In this document: positions 1 to 10,289 of the stretch, piece by piece
How positions within the stretch are numbered: position 1 is the first letter of the stretch
How the letters are laid out: each line of letters opens with the position of its first letter
The notes under the pieces: model-generated
Database searches by the model: none
Told to the model about the DNA's origin: nothing
Seen by the model: the letters and a program-made list of their open reading frames with translations, nothing else
Translations under genes and position numbers: made by a program
From: Candidatus Gallacutalibacter stercoravium
Lineage (GTDB): Bacteria > Bacillota > Clostridia > Oscillospirales > Acutalibacteraceae
Reading direction: 5' to 3'
NCBI GenBank assembly: GCA_018716975.1
Contig: DVJE01000008.1
Coordinates: 58,236-122,235 of the forward strand
DNA: 64,000 nucleotides

Positions 1-1
1 G

Positions 2-475
2 GTGCGCGATTGGAAAGACGATGAAGAACTGGAGGCCTATCTGACAAAGATTGTCAATAAGCAGGCAGGAGACGGATCGGGCCTTATCTATGGCCAAGGC
101 CACGCGGTTTATACCCTTTCGGATCCACGCGCCGTTATCCTCAAACAACATGCCCGCCGTTTGGCGCAAGAAAAGGGAATGCAAGATGAGTTTGAGCTGT
201 TTGAAAGCGTAGAGCGGCTTTCTCCCCTGGTGTTTGCCAAGGTGAAGGGCGATAAAAAAGTGATTTCGGCCAATGTGGATTTTTATTCCGGTTTGGTTTA
301 TGAGATGCTGGGGCTGCCGGGGGATTTGTATACCCCGATGTTCGCAGTATCCCGCATCGCAGGCTGGTGCGCTCACCGCATTGAGGAGGTAACCACCGGC
401 GGCAGGATTATCCGCCCGGCTTATAAGCCGGTTGTGCACAACCGCGCGTATATCCCTATTGACCAAAGGGGATAA
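2..475 (+). CDS. gltA: citrate synthase, C-terminal part (gene starts before the window)
   Basis: This is the last 157 residues of a citrate/methylcitrate synthase, which condenses acetyl-CoA with oxaloacetate. It carries the family's C-terminal blocks: GLIYGQGHAVYTLSDPRA with an active-site His, then the NVDFYSGLVYEMLGLP block with an active-site Asp, and a closing RIIRPAYK segment that usually holds CoA-binding Arg residues. The frame is open to the window edge, so the GTG at base 2 is not the real start. In a glycolytic anaerobe it would most likely feed 2-oxoglutarate and glutamate synthesis rather than a full TCA cycle (inference). A strong hairpin terminator follows at 535-587. Confidence 0.92.
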   Translation: MRDWKDDEELEAYLTKIVNKQAGDGSGLIYGQGHAVYTLSDPRAVILKQHARRLAQEKGMQDEFELFESVERLSPLVFAKVKGDKKVISANVDFYSGLVYEMLGLPGDLYTPMFAVSRIAGWCAHRIEEVTTGGRIIRPAYKPVVHNRAYIPIDQRG

Positions 476-534
476 TTTCCAGGTTTAGGCCACTCCAAGA
501 GAATGAAAAGTTTGCAGCCAGTTATTGTACTTAC

Positions 535-587
535 CGGCCGGTTCGTGCTAAAATGATAAAGTCATTTTAGCGCAGCCGGTTTTTTTA
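535..587 (+). terminator. intrinsic terminator after citrate synthase
   Basis: An outer CCGG/CCGG pairing and an inner 11-bp perfect stem (GCTAAAATGA with its complement, loop TAAAG) are followed by seven T. It separates citrate synthase from the membrane protein gene. Confidence 0.85.
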
Positions 588-702
588 TTTGCCGGTTTGC
601 TGTGACCGGTGTTTTATCCTGCGGTATAGCGGGCTTATAAAGGAATTTTGGGCCGTCCGGCGTTATGCGCCGGCGCGGCTGAAATATACGGGAGCTGATG
701 AG

Positions 703-1998
703 ATGAAGGCAAAATATATGTGGATACCGACGGTTTTGTTCCTCTTGGCCGCGGTGCCGCTTCGGGTGTACCAAATCCTATATTGGATTGATCCGGAAAC
801 GGGCTTTTTTACCCAGCGGGAAGATACCTTAAACTTTTTGCTTATCGGGCTGGGGGTGTTTGTCCTCCTATTAATATGTATGACTGTGGCGTCAAAACAT
901 GTATCAGACGGCTACGAAATGCGCAGAAATATTTTTGCAGGAGTATTTGCCTTGGCGGCGGGCATGCTGATGATTGTGCAATCTGCGCTGCGGCTGCTGC
1001 AATCGGCCACAGGCGGCGCTTCGGGTAATGCGGGCACGCCTTATCAGGTGTCGGACTATTTAACGGCCAACAATCCCATGGGCAGTTTGGTAATGGCTAT
1101 TACGGGGCTGTTGGGGGGGATTATGTTCTTGCTGCTGGCAGTTTCTTGTTTGCGCGGTAAAAATATTTTTTGGAACCTTCCCTTTTTTGCCCTGATGGGT
1201 ACCGTTTGGTGCGCCTGCCGTTTGGTGGTCGCTTTTGTGCACTACACCAATATCGCCAGCGCCAGTTCCAATATGTTTGATATCATCGGCATCATATCCC
1301 TGCTGCTGTTTCTGCTTCCGCATGCTAAATTGCTGGTGGGCCTTGGGGGAAGAAAGGATGTAAAGCGCACCCTGTTTTTTGGCATGCTGGCGTTGGTGTT
1401 TGTGTGCGTGTTCAATGTGCCGGCTGTGGTGCTCAGCCTGAAAGCGCAAGAGGGGTTAGACTTTATCAGCCTGCTGCCCAATTGTATTGATTTGTCGCTG
1501 GTATGCTATCTGTTTTGCTTTTTGGTGGAGCTTACGGTGTATATCGGCCGCAATCCCGCCCCGGATAAAGAAAAAGATCAGCAACCCGAGCCGGCAGAGG
1601 GGCAAGAGGAGTTGCCCACCATTCGCCCGGTGGGCCACACGGCAGAAAAGCCTCGGGCGCAATATTTTGCCTCCTTGGTGACCGATGATCCTGAGGCCAG
1701 CCGGTTTGACGAACCGATTCGTTTGGATTCCTATCCTCGCAAAAAGAGCGAAGCGCCCAAACAAGCGCCAGTGGTGCCCTTGCGCCCAGAGATTTCATCA
1801 GAGAAAAAAGCGGCCCCCAAAAACGAGCCGGCGTCTCGCACGCAAAGCAAACCGGCGCCCCAGCCGGAGAACAAACAAACAAATCAGCCGGCAGAACAGC
1901 GAAAAGAAAGCACCTTTAACATGGAACGGATTGATAAGCTGATTCAAGAGTTGGATTTGGAGCAATCCCGCGATGGGGAAAATAAGCGGCAAAAGTAG
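703..1998 (+). CDS. eight-TM membrane protein with charged cytoplasmic tail, unknown function
   Basis: I do not recognise this 431-aa protein. The start is ATG 703, preceded by GGAG at 691-694; the upstream in-frame codons lack a ribosome binding site. About eight hydrophobic segments occupy residues 1-300, for example one at the N-terminus and the LLIGLGVFVLLLICMTV and LFFGMLALVFVCVF stretches. The last 130 residues are hydrophilic, rich in Pro, Glu, Lys and Gln, and end in a short amphipathic piece, ERIDKLIQELDLEQ. This layout fits an integral membrane protein with a long disordered tail that could dock a cytosolic partner. No catalytic motif is visible. Confidence 0.7.
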   Translation: MKAKYMWIPTVLFLLAAVPLRVYQILYWIDPETGFFTQREDTLNFLLIGLGVFVLLLICMTVASKHVSDGYEMRRNIFAGVFALAAGMLMIVQSALRLLQSATGGASGNAGTPYQVSDYLTANNPMGSLVMAITGLLGGIMFLLLAVSCLRGKNIFWNLPFFALMGTVWCACRLVVAFVHYTNIASASSNMFDIIGIISLLLFLLPHAKLLVGLGGRKDVKRTLFFGMLALVFVCVFNVPAVVLSLKAQEGLDFISLLPNCIDLSLVCYLFCFLVELTVYIGRNPAPDKEKDQQPEPAEGQEELPTIRPVGHTAEKPRAQYFASLVTDDPEASRFDEPIRLDSYPRKKSEAPKQAPVVPLRPEISSEKKAAPKNEPASRTQSKPAPQPENKQTNQPAEQRKESTFNMERIDKLIQELDLEQSRDGENKRQK

Positions 1999-2130
1999 CA
2001 AAACCGTAAGAAAACAGGGCTTCAATAAGAGTTTGCCGCAGCCGATAACGCCGCTTTTGCGGGTTTTACTGCCGGTGGAGAAGCATTGCTGGTGAATTTT
2101 TGAAAAAAGATAGTTAATTCTCTCACAACG

Positions 2131-2159
2131 TCTTGTAAATTACCGGCAGATGCTATAAA
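2131..2159 (+). promoter_or_regulatory. promoter of gap
   Basis: TGCTATAAA at 2151-2159 is an extended -10 element (TGN before TATAAA). A weak -35 (TCTTGT, 17-base spacer, or TTGTAA, 15-base spacer) lies at 2131-2138. The start codon is 35 bases downstream of the -10, which gives a short leader. Confidence 0.6.
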
Positions 2160-2187
2160 ATAAGAGAAGAAATTTATCAGGAGGTAA

Positions 2188-3213
<1,026 letters not shown>

Positions 3214-3230
3214 TTGGATTGTTGTTTATG

Positions 3231-3266
3231 AAAATGCCTTCCTGCTTTTGCAGGAAGGCATTTTTT
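3231..3266 (+). terminator. intrinsic terminator of gap
   Basis: Perfect 15-bp stem (AAAATGCCTTCCTGC) with a TTTT loop, ending in a T tract. This is one of the strongest terminators in the window, matching the highly expressed gene before it. Confidence 0.95.
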
Positions 3267-3547
3267 GTGTGCGGCCCTATAAAGGCGTGGAAAATCCCCG
3301 ATTATTATCGGCGAAAACGAGCAGGGCTACAAAAAAGCAAGCCGAAGGAGCCTATTCATATTGCAGCGATAAGAGCTACTGCTTGCCCTGATAATTTTAG
3401 CGGCTAAGCCCGGTAACGGCCCCTAAAAAGGGTTAGCGTGCCGCCGGTTTACTGGTGGTTTTAATTATGACTTTGCAAAGGTGTCTTTATAGACTCTACC
3501 GGTGATAAAAATTTTTGCGTTTAGAGAAAGACCAGCTTCTTATTTGC

Positions 3548-3660
3548 CCTCCTTTATGGGAGGATGCTGTAGCCGCCAAATATCATTCCTTTCGACAAAG
3601 GGGACGTGTTATGATAAAAGACCGAATAACAAAGTTGCATTTGGCGGTTCTTTTTTCTTT
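3548..3660 (+). ncRNA. candidate structured RNA with terminator-like end
   Basis: CCTCC-TTTATG-GGAGG and CCTTT-CGAC-AAAGG are small hairpins. CCGCCAAAT (3573-3581) can pair with ATTTGGCGG (3639-3647), immediately followed by TTCTTTTTTCTTTT. No protein gene is nearby, and the arrangement resembles a free-standing small RNA. It matches no RNA class that I can name, and the 5' end is not defined. Confidence 0.35.
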
Positions 3661-3781
3661 TGCGATATTATATCGCGTCTACTGTTCGTATTAACCAGAG
3701 AATCCCATAGCTAATTATTTAATGTACACAAATAAGAGAATAGGCGTTTTGACCTTTTTTAAGAAAACAACCAAATACCTC

Positions 3782-3810
3782 TTGAATTTTTTACAACATA
3801 TTGTTATGAT
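3782..3810 (+). promoter_or_regulatory. promoter of the glycogen operon
   Basis: TTGAAT (3782-3787), a 17-base spacer and TATGAT (3805-3810), with an upstream TGT giving an extended -10. The predicted leader to glgB is about 78 bases. Confidence 0.55.
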
Positions 3811-3894
3811 GGAAAAGGAAGAATTTCGCATAAAGCGGGTGCAGGGGGCGCGGCCTCCGGATGTTGAAATTGCGTATGGTAAGGAGTGGTTTTT

Positions 3895-5958
3895 ATGCAG
3901 CTAACCGGTAGAGAAAATCAGGATTATGCCAAGCTGTTTCACGAGGGTTCTTTGCATAATGCTTATAATTACATGGGCGCCCACCGCGAAGTGCGGGGTG
4001 AGGAAGAGGGAACGGTATTCCGCACCTGGGCGCCGCATGCCAAATCCGTTTCGGTTATTGGCGATTTTAACGGCTGGGATAATCACGCCACCCCTATGGA
4101 AAAGATTACGGCGGGGGGCATTTGGGAGTGTTTTATCACTCCTGCTCTAGAGCAATTTGCGCTGTACCGGTTTCATGTAGAAACCATGGAGGGCAAGGAT
4201 TTGGTAAAAACCGATCCTTATGCTTTTCACTGCGAAACACGCCCGGCCAATGGCTCCCGTTTTTACGCTTTAGAGGGCTTTGAATGGCACGATGCCGCTT
4301 GGCAAAAGAAGAAGGCCAAAGAGGATCAGTACAGCCGCCCTGCCAATATTTATGAGATGCATGCGGGCTCCTGGCGTCAGTTTCAAGACGGAAACACCTT
4401 CTCTTACGATAAATTGGCTGATGAGTTAATCCCCTATGTAAAAGACATGGGCTATACACATATTGAGTTGATGCCGATGACCGAATATCCCTTTGACGGC
4501 TCTTGGGGATATCAGGTAACGGGTTATTTTGCCCCTACCTCCCGGTATGGCGAACCGCATGAATTTATGCGCTTTATCGATCGGTGCCATCAGGAAGGGA
4601 TAGGCGTTATTATGGATTGGGTGCCGGCCCATTTTCCGCGCGACGCGTATGCCCTGGCCCAATTTGACGGCACACCTTGCTATGAATATGCCGATCCGCG
4701 CAAGGGGGAACATAAAGATTGGGGAACCCTGGTGTTTGATTACGGCAGGGGGGAAGTAATCAGCTTTTTAATCTCTAGCGCAGTTTTTTGGATGGATCAA
4801 TATCACATAGACGGTATCCGCGCGGATGCGGTGGCCTCTATGCTGTATTTGGATTATAGCCGCCGGGATGGGGAATGGGTGCCCAACCAATATGGCGGCA
4901 AAGAAAACCTAGAGGCCGTGGCCTTTTTGCAACGGCTGAACGAGGCGGTGTTCGCCCAATTCCCCAACGCCATGATGATAGCGGAGGAATCCACCTCTTG
5001 GCCTATGGTATCACGGCCCACTTATGCAGGCGGACTGGGATTTAACTATAAATGGAATATGGGCTGGATGAACGACATGCTGCATTATATGTCGCTGGAT
5101 CCGCTCTACCGTCCGTTTAACCATGATAATTTGACGTTCTCTTTCTTTTATGCCTTTTCTGAAAACTATGTGCTGCCTATTTCGCACGACGAAGTGGTTT
5201 ACGGCAAAGGCTCGCTTATCAACAAGATGCCCGGGTCCTATGAAGAAAAGTTTGCCGGTGTGCGGGCCTTTATGGCTTATATGATGGCCCACCCAGGCAA
5301 AAAGCTGATATTTATGGGCACCGAGTTCGGGCAGTTTAAAGAGTGGGATTATCAAAAGGAGTTGGATTGGCTGCTGCTGCAATATCCGGCCCATCAACAG
5401 CTGCACGGATTCTTCAAAGCGCTGAATCACTTTTATCTAGAAAATTCTCCCCTTTGGGAAGTGGACTTCTCGTGGGAAGGATTTTCGTGGATTGCCAACG
5501 ATGACTACACGCAAAGCGTTATCAGTTTTCGGCGGATCGACAAAGCGGGCAAAGAAATTGTGGTGGTTTGCAATTTTCAGCCGGTTCTGCGGGAGAATTA
5601 TTGCATTGGTATTCCAACCCCAGGCACATATGCCGAGATATTCAGCACAGATGAAGAACGGTTCGGCGGCAGCGGTATTACCAACGGCAACCGCATCCGC
5701 TCTGTAAGCACGGCTATGCACGGGTGCGATCAATCCATAAGCCTTACACTGCCCCCCATGTCGGTAATTTATTTGCGCTGCGTGCGCAAAAAAAGCCAGC
5801 GCACCTTAAAAGACGGCTTGCGCAAGGCAGAATCGGCGGCCCGGCAGGCGGTGGAAGCCGTTAGTGCTTCGCAAGAGGCAGTAAGAAGGAAGAGTACGGC
5901 CACGAAGCGAGGCAAAAAAATCAAAGCAGACCTATCCGATTCTTCGGATACAAAATAA
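3895..5958 (+). CDS. glgB: 1,4-alpha-glucan branching enzyme
   Basis: GH13 branching enzyme of 687 aa that makes the alpha-1,6 branches of glycogen. ATG 3895 is chosen because AAGGAG lies 8 bases upstream; the GTG at 3886 overlaps that site. An N-terminal CBM48-like domain ([13 protein letters not shown], about residues 60-75) precedes the catalytic barrel. GIRADAVAS carries the nucleophile Asp311, IAEEST the acid/base Glu364, and ISHDEVVYG the third conserved Asp. The last 50 residues form a Lys/Ala/Ser-rich tail that a typical branching enzyme does not need. It is the first gene of glgB-glgC-glgD-glgA. Confidence 0.96.
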   Translation: MQLTGRENQDYAKLFHEGSLHNAYNYMGAHREVRGEEEGTVFRTWAPHAKSVSVIGDFNGWDNHATPMEKITAGGIWECFITPALEQFALYRFHVETMEGKDLVKTDPYAFHCETRPANGSRFYALEGFEWHDAAWQKKKAKEDQYSRPANIYEMHAGSWRQFQDGNTFSYDKLADELIPYVKDMGYTHIELMPMTEYPFDGSWGYQVTGYFAPTSRYGEPHEFMRFIDRCHQEGIGVIMDWVPAHFPRDAYALAQFDGTPCYEYADPRKGEHKDWGTLVFDYGRGEVISFLISSAVFWMDQYHIDGIRADAVASMLYLDYSRRDGEWVPNQYGGKENLEAVAFLQRLNEAVFAQFPNAMMIAEESTSWPMVSRPTYAGGLGFNYKWNMGWMNDMLHYMSLDPLYRPFNHDNLTFSFFYAFSENYVLPISHDEVVYGKGSLINKMPGSYEEKFAGVRAFMAYMMAHPGKKLIFMGTEFGQFKEWDYQKELDWLLLQYPAHQQLHGFFKALNHFYLENSPLWEVDFSWEGFSWIANDDYTQSVISFRRIDKAGKEIVVVCNFQPVLRENYCIGIPTPGTYAEIFSTDEERFGGSGITNGNRIRSVSTAMHGCDQSISLTLPPMSVIYLRCVRKKSQRTLKDGLRKAESAARQAVEAVSASQEAVRRKSTATKRGKKIKADLSDSSDTK

Positions 5959-5983
5959 AAGCCTTGTAAAAGGAGGAATTGAA

Positions 5984-7213
5984 ATGTTTCCTAAGCAAGA
6001 GGTTGTGGCGATGCTTCTCGCCGGCGGCCAAGGCAGCCGCTTGGGCGTTTTGACGGCGAAGCTGGCCAAGCCGGCGGTTCCATATGGAGGTAAATATCGG
6101 ATCATTGATTTTCCGCTGTCTAACTGTGCCAACTCCGGCATAGAAGCGGTAGGCGTGCTGACCCAATATCAACCCCTGGTGCTCAACGAATATATCGGCA
6201 GCGGTCAACCGTGGGATTTAGACAGTATGACCAGCGGCGTTCAAGTGCTTTCTCCTTATCAGCGCAGCCGCGGCGCAGATTGGTACACAGGCACGGCCAA
6301 CGCCATTTATCAAAACATGAATTATATCGAGCGGTATAATCCCGATTATGTGGTCATCCTTTCGGGGGATCACATTTATAAGATGGATTATTCCAAAATG
6401 GTGGCGTTCCACAAGCAGAATAAAGCGGACTGCACCATAGCGGTTATCGATGTGCCGCTGGCGGAGGCTTCTCGCTTTGGCATTCTGAACACCAATCCCG
6501 ACGGCTCCATTTACGAGTTTGATGAAAAACCCAAGGTGCCCAAGAGCACCAAGGCCTCTATGGGCATTTATGTTTTCAGTTGGGATAAGCTGCGCAAATA
6601 CTTAACCGAGGATCAGGAAAACCCCAACTCTTCTAACGATTTTGGTAAGGATGTGCTGCCCGCTATGCTTAACGCCGGTGAGCGCATGTTTGCCTATGAG
6701 TTCCAGGGATATTGGAAAGACGTGGGCACCATTGACAGCCTATGGGAATCTAATATGGATCTGCTAAACCCCAACGTGCCGTTGGATCTCAGCGATGAAA
6801 ATTGGAAGATCTACTCCCGCACGCCGGTTATGCCGCCCCATTATATGGCTCCCGGCGCCAAAGCGCAAAATTCCTTGGTAGCCGACGGCTGCAACGTATA
6901 CGGCGAAATTGATTTTGCCGTGCTGTTCGCCGGTGTGTATATCGCTCCCGGCGCGGTGGTGCGTGACTCCATTATTATGCCCGGCGCTCGTATAGAAGAA
7001 GGAGCAGTGGTGCAGTATGCCATTGTGTCGGAAAATGCCGTTATCGGCAAAAACGCCGTGGTAGGCATGCGTCCCGAGGATGTGCAAGATAAGGAACAAT
7101 GGGGCATCGCCGTGGTGGGCGACAACATTACGGTTGGTGCCGGCGCGGTGGTAGCGCCCAAAATGATGATTGACAAAGATATTCCGGAGGTGACCAACGA
7201 TGCTCGGCAATAA
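5984..7213 (+). CDS. glgC: glucose-1-phosphate adenylyltransferase
   Basis: ADP-glucose pyrophosphorylase of 409 aa, the committed step from glucose-1-phosphate and ATP to ADP-glucose. The N-terminal nucleotidyltransferase signature is [14 protein letters not shown]; the glucose-1-phosphate site includes FDEKPKVPK and a left-handed beta-helix occupies the C-terminal third ([22 protein letters not shown]). AAAGGAGG lies upstream of the ATG. The 3' end overlaps glgD by 14 bases, so the two are translationally coupled. In Firmicutes GlgC is usually most active as a mixed tetramer with GlgD. Confidence 0.97.
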   Translation: MFPKQEVVAMLLAGGQGSRLGVLTAKLAKPAVPYGGKYRIIDFPLSNCANSGIEAVGVLTQYQPLVLNEYIGSGQPWDLDSMTSGVQVLSPYQRSRGADWYTGTANAIYQNMNYIERYNPDYVVILSGDHIYKMDYSKMVAFHKQNKADCTIAVIDVPLAEASRFGILNTNPDGSIYEFDEKPKVPKSTKASMGIYVFSWDKLRKYLTEDQENPNSSNDFGKDVLPAMLNAGERMFAYEFQGYWKDVGTIDSLWESNMDLLNPNVPLDLSDENWKIYSRTPVMPPHYMAPGAKAQNSLVADGCNVYGEIDFAVLFAGVYIAPGAVVRDSIIMPGARIEEGAVVQYAIVSENAVIGKNAVVGMRPEDVQDKEQWGIAVVGDNITVGAGAVVAPKMMIDKDIPEVTNDARQ

Positions 7214-8312
7214 TGTAATGGGTATCATCTTTTCTAACATGCATGAAGAGCTGATACGAGAGCTGACCAATAAGCGCACCATGGGATCTGTGCCCTTTGG
7301 GGGTAGATACCGCCTGATTGACTTTGTGCTTTCTAACATGGTGAATTCCGGCATCAACCGTGTAGGCGTAATTACCAAAGGCAATTACCAGTCGCTGATG
7401 GATCATCTGGGCTCCGGCAAGGCGTGGGATCTTTCCCGCCGGAGAGACGGTTTGTTCATTTTGCCGCCCTTTGGTAATGGCGCAGCAGAATTTGGCAATC
7501 GGATTCAAACCTTGTCGGCTATCAGCAGCTTCTTGGTGCATTCCAAAGAGGAGTATGTGCTGATTTCGGACTGCGACGTTGTGTGCAATATCAACTATCA
7601 AAAGGTAATCGATAGGCATCTGGAAACCGGGGCGGATATTACGATGATTTACCGCCGGGGCGTGCTGCCGGCCACCGATGAACCCGTTGTGTTGTCTTTG
7701 GCGCCGGATTCCCGTGTGCGCGATATCATTATCGGGCCGGAGGCCAAAGGGGAATACAGCTATGCGCTTAATATGTTGCTGATTAAACGCGAGCTGTTGA
7801 TTCAACTGGTGAGCGAGTGCTCCAGCCGCAATAAGGGCAGCTTTAAGCGGGATATCCTGCAAAAGAATGTGGATACGCTGAAGATATGCGGCTATGAATT
7901 TGAGGGTTACGCCAAAGTGATCTGCTCTATGAACAGTTACTTTGAAGCCAATATGTCTTTAATGAACCCGTCTATCCGAGAGGAACTGTTTAACAGCGAT
8001 CGCCCCATCTATACCAAGGTAAGGGACGATATGCCCGCTAAATACGGTCTGGGTTCCACCGTAACCAATTCCTTGGTGGCCAACGGTTGCGTAATTGAAG
8101 GGCAGGTAGAAAACAGCGTGCTGTTCCGCGGCGTTCATGTGGGCAAAGGGGCCAAGGTTTCTAACTGCGTTATTATTCAAGATACCATTATCGGCAACGA
8201 TTGCGAGCTGAAATATGTAATTGCGGATAAGGACGTTACCATTAAAGATTCCCGCACGATGATGGGCTTCCAGTCTTATCCGGTGTATATCAGTAAGGGA
8301 AGCATTGTGTAA
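7200..8312 (+). CDS. glgD: GlgD, regulatory partner of glucose-1-phosphate adenylyltransferase
   Basis: 370-aa GlgC-like protein of the GlgD type, found next to glgC in clostridia and bacilli. It keeps the nucleotidyltransferase fold ([21 protein letters not shown]) and the C-terminal beta-helix. Near the N-terminus it has [17 protein letters not shown] in place of the AGGQGSRL catalytic loop of GlgC. That loss is the family hallmark, so it is probably a non-catalytic activator subunit. The start overlaps glgC. Confidence 0.95.
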   Translation: MLGNNVMGIIFSNMHEELIRELTNKRTMGSVPFGGRYRLIDFVLSNMVNSGINRVGVITKGNYQSLMDHLGSGKAWDLSRRRDGLFILPPFGNGAAEFGNRIQTLSAISSFLVHSKEEYVLISDCDVVCNINYQKVIDRHLETGADITMIYRRGVLPATDEPVVLSLAPDSRVRDIIIGPEAKGEYSYALNMLLIKRELLIQLVSECSSRNKGSFKRDILQKNVDTLKICGYEFEGYAKVICSMNSYFEANMSLMNPSIREELFNSDRPIYTKVRDDMPAKYGLGSTVTNSLVANGCVIEGQVENSVLFRGVHVGKGAKVSNCVIIQDTIIGNDCELKYVIADKDVTIKDSRTMMGFQSYPVYISKGSIV

Positions 8313-8395
8313 ATAGAAAATCGAACGCGCGATAGAAGTGCGAAGCATACAACAGGCCGGCGGAAAACCGCGCCTGCAAAAAGGAGGTTTTTGGC

Positions 8396-9820
8396 TTGAA
8401 GTGTTTGTTTTGTACCAGTGAGGCACTGCCTTTTGCCGCTTCCGGCGGGCTGGGGGATGTGGCGGGTTCACTGCCGCAGGCCTTGAGGCAGCGGTTGATC
8501 GGCTGCCGGGTGGTAATGCCTTTGTATGACGAAATTCCGCAAGAACTCAAAGACGAAATGCATTTTATCACCAGCCTATCGGTGCCGGTTTCTTGGCGCC
8601 GGCAATATTGCGGCGTGTTTGAAGCCCGTTATGGCGGTGTGATTTATTACCTTTTGGATAATCAATATTATTTTAAACGAAAAGGATTATATGGGCATTA
8701 CGACGACGCGGAGCGATTTGCTTTTCTTTCGCGCGCGGCCTTAGAGATGTTGCCCTATATCGACTTCAAACCGGATATCATCCATTGCAATGATTGGCAG
8801 ACGGCGCTGGTTCCCATTTATTACAGCCTGTTTTATGCCAACAACGATTGGTATTCCGGCATTAAAACAATCTTTACCATTCATAACATACAATACCAGG
8901 GCAAATATGGTTTGGAACTGGTGGAAGATGTGTTGGGCTTGCCGCAAAAGGATATTCCGGTTATTGAGTTTGAAAATTGCGTCAACCTGATGAAAGGCGC
9001 CATCGAAACCGCCAACCGTGTTACCACTGTAAGCCCAACCTATGCCCAAGAGATTCTAGATCCCTGGTTTTCTCATAAGTTGGATCCGATTTTACGGGCG
9101 CGTTCCTGGAAACTTTCGGGCATTCTAAACGGGATTGATACCGTCAACTATGATCCGGAGCAGGATAAAAATATTTATGCCAACTACAGCAGCAAGGATC
9201 TGGCCGGCAAGGCTGTAAACAAACAGAAACTGCAAGAACGCCTTAACTTGACGCAAGATCCCGATGTGCCGTTGGTAGGCATGGTTACCCGCATGGTGTC
9301 TCATAAAGGTTTGGATTTGGTAAAGGCGGCGTTGGAGCAAATGATGAACGAAGAAAATGTGCAGTTTGTCATTTTAGGTTCCGGCGAATGGGAGTATGAA
9401 AGCTTTTTCAGAACGATGCAGGATAAATATCCCGGCAGGCTGACGGCTTGCTTTGGATTTGTGCCGGAGCTATCACGCAAAATTTATGCCGGTGCGGATA
9501 TCTTCCTGATGCCGTCCAAGAGCGAACCCTGCGGCTTGGCGCAGATGATTGCCCTGCGTTATGGTACTATCCCGGTGGTTAGAGAGACAGGCGGGCTCAA
9601 AGATACGATTTCTGACAGCGAAGACGGCAAAGGCAACGGCTTTACCTTTAGCCAATATAACGCGATGGATATGCTCAACTGTATCCGCCGCGCCATAAAA
9701 GGTTATTGGGAGCGGGATGGTTGGCAGGTACTGGTGCGCAGAGCAATGGAGTGCGACAACAGCTGGGGCCGTTCGGCCAACGAATATATCAAGCTTTACC
9801 GCAGCCTGTTAAAAGACTAA
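8396..9820 (+). CDS. glgA: glycogen synthase (ADP-glucose)
   Basis: GT5 glycogen synthase of 474 aa that extends alpha-1,4-glucan from ADP-glucose. Translation starts at a TTG codon: AAGGAGG at 8381-8387 is 8 bases upstream and the product begins MKCLFCTSEALPFAASGGLGDV, the family N-terminus with the KxGGL-like sugar-nucleotide loop (here ASGGL). The C-terminal Rossmann domain contains DIFLMPSKSEPCGLAQMIALRYG, the E-x7-E region. It is the last gene of the glycogen operon, followed by a terminator. A gap of 83 bases separates it from glgD. Confidence 0.97.
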   Translation: MKCLFCTSEALPFAASGGLGDVAGSLPQALRQRLIGCRVVMPLYDEIPQELKDEMHFITSLSVPVSWRRQYCGVFEARYGGVIYYLLDNQYYFKRKGLYGHYDDAERFAFLSRAALEMLPYIDFKPDIIHCNDWQTALVPIYYSLFYANNDWYSGIKTIFTIHNIQYQGKYGLELVEDVLGLPQKDIPVIEFENCVNLMKGAIETANRVTTVSPTYAQEILDPWFSHKLDPILRARSWKLSGILNGIDTVNYDPEQDKNIYANYSSKDLAGKAVNKQKLQERLNLTQDPDVPLVGMVTRMVSHKGLDLVKAALEQMMNEENVQFVILGSGEWEYESFFRTMQDKYPGRLTACFGFVPELSRKIYAGADIFLMPSKSEPCGLAQMIALRYGTIPVVRETGGLKDTISDSEDGKGNGFTFSQYNAMDMLNCIRRAIKGYWERDGWQVLVRRAMECDNSWGRSANEYIKLYRSLLKD

Positions 9821-9858
9821 ATTGGATTAAGCAACCAAAGAATTGGCGTAAAAACAGT

Positions 9859-9897
9859 AAGCGGCAACACGGGTTTGTGTCGGTGTTGCCGCTTTTT
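9859..9897 (+). terminator. terminator of the glycogen operon
   Basis: Stem AAGCGGCAACAC with complement GTGTTGCCGCTT, a 12-base loop and a short T tract. Confidence 0.85.
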
Positions 9898-10289
9898 ATG
9901 TTGTAATTTCTGTTCGTAGCTCAGAGTAGCTCAATAATAAAGAGCAGTGCCGGTAAACCAGTAAAATTGGGGTAATGCTTTTTGTTATTCAATTGTTAGT
10001 ATAATACTAGAATAGCGGCAGAAAAGCATTGGATTTACTCTATTTTTGTGCTTTTGTCGTCTATGGCAAAGGGGGAATCTCCCTTTCTTGTCTGTTTAAG
10101 AGACAATATCTCTTTGGTTCGCGTAGTGGATGAAAAGGAAAGAAAAGACAGAAAAAGAAAAAAATAGTTCATTGACGGCCCCACCGCAGCACGATAAAAT
10201 GAAGGCGTTTCTAATTATGTAAAGCAGTTGGTAAAAACGGCTGTTTTTGAAGCAACAAAACAAACTGATTTGCAATGGAGGGGAAGAAT
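9898..10289. other. 392-base intergenic region with alternative hairpins
   Basis: No gene is seen. TGTTCGTAGCTC at 9911-9922 recurs exactly at 55515-55526. A TATAAT lies at 10000-10005 with no good -35. Downstream are AAAGGG/CCCTTT (10068-10086) and two mutually exclusive stems, TTGTCT/AGACAA (10088-10106) and AAGAGA/TCTCTT (10098-10114). If the TATAAT is a promoter, the next gene has a leader of about 280 bases. Confidence 0.5.

Larger units (their letters stand above)
3269..3894. other. 626-base structured intergenic region before the glycogen operon
   Basis: No convincing gene is present; short ORFs here lack ribosome binding sites. Three parts can be told apart. 3385-3463 holds hairpins resembling, on the minus strand, the repeat at 55355-55400. 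3548-3660 holds several small stem-loops enclosed by a CCGCCAAAT/ATTTGGCGG pairing followed by a T-rich run, which looks like a small RNA or attenuator. 3782-3810 holds the candidate promoter of glgB. Confidence 0.6.

Noticed and set aside
3548..3660. 6S RNA, SRP RNA or tmRNA
   Set aside because: None of the conserved blocks of these RNAs was found, for example no tmRNA tag or SRP GGAA tetraloop region.
3722..3904. 60-codon ORF before glgB
   Set aside because: It has no ribosome binding site and covers the glgB promoter and leader.
7128..7862. 244-codon open frame antisense to glgC/glgD
   Set aside because: Both overlapping sense genes are certain; the frame is a shadow with a His/Arg/Gln-rich, unnatural composition.
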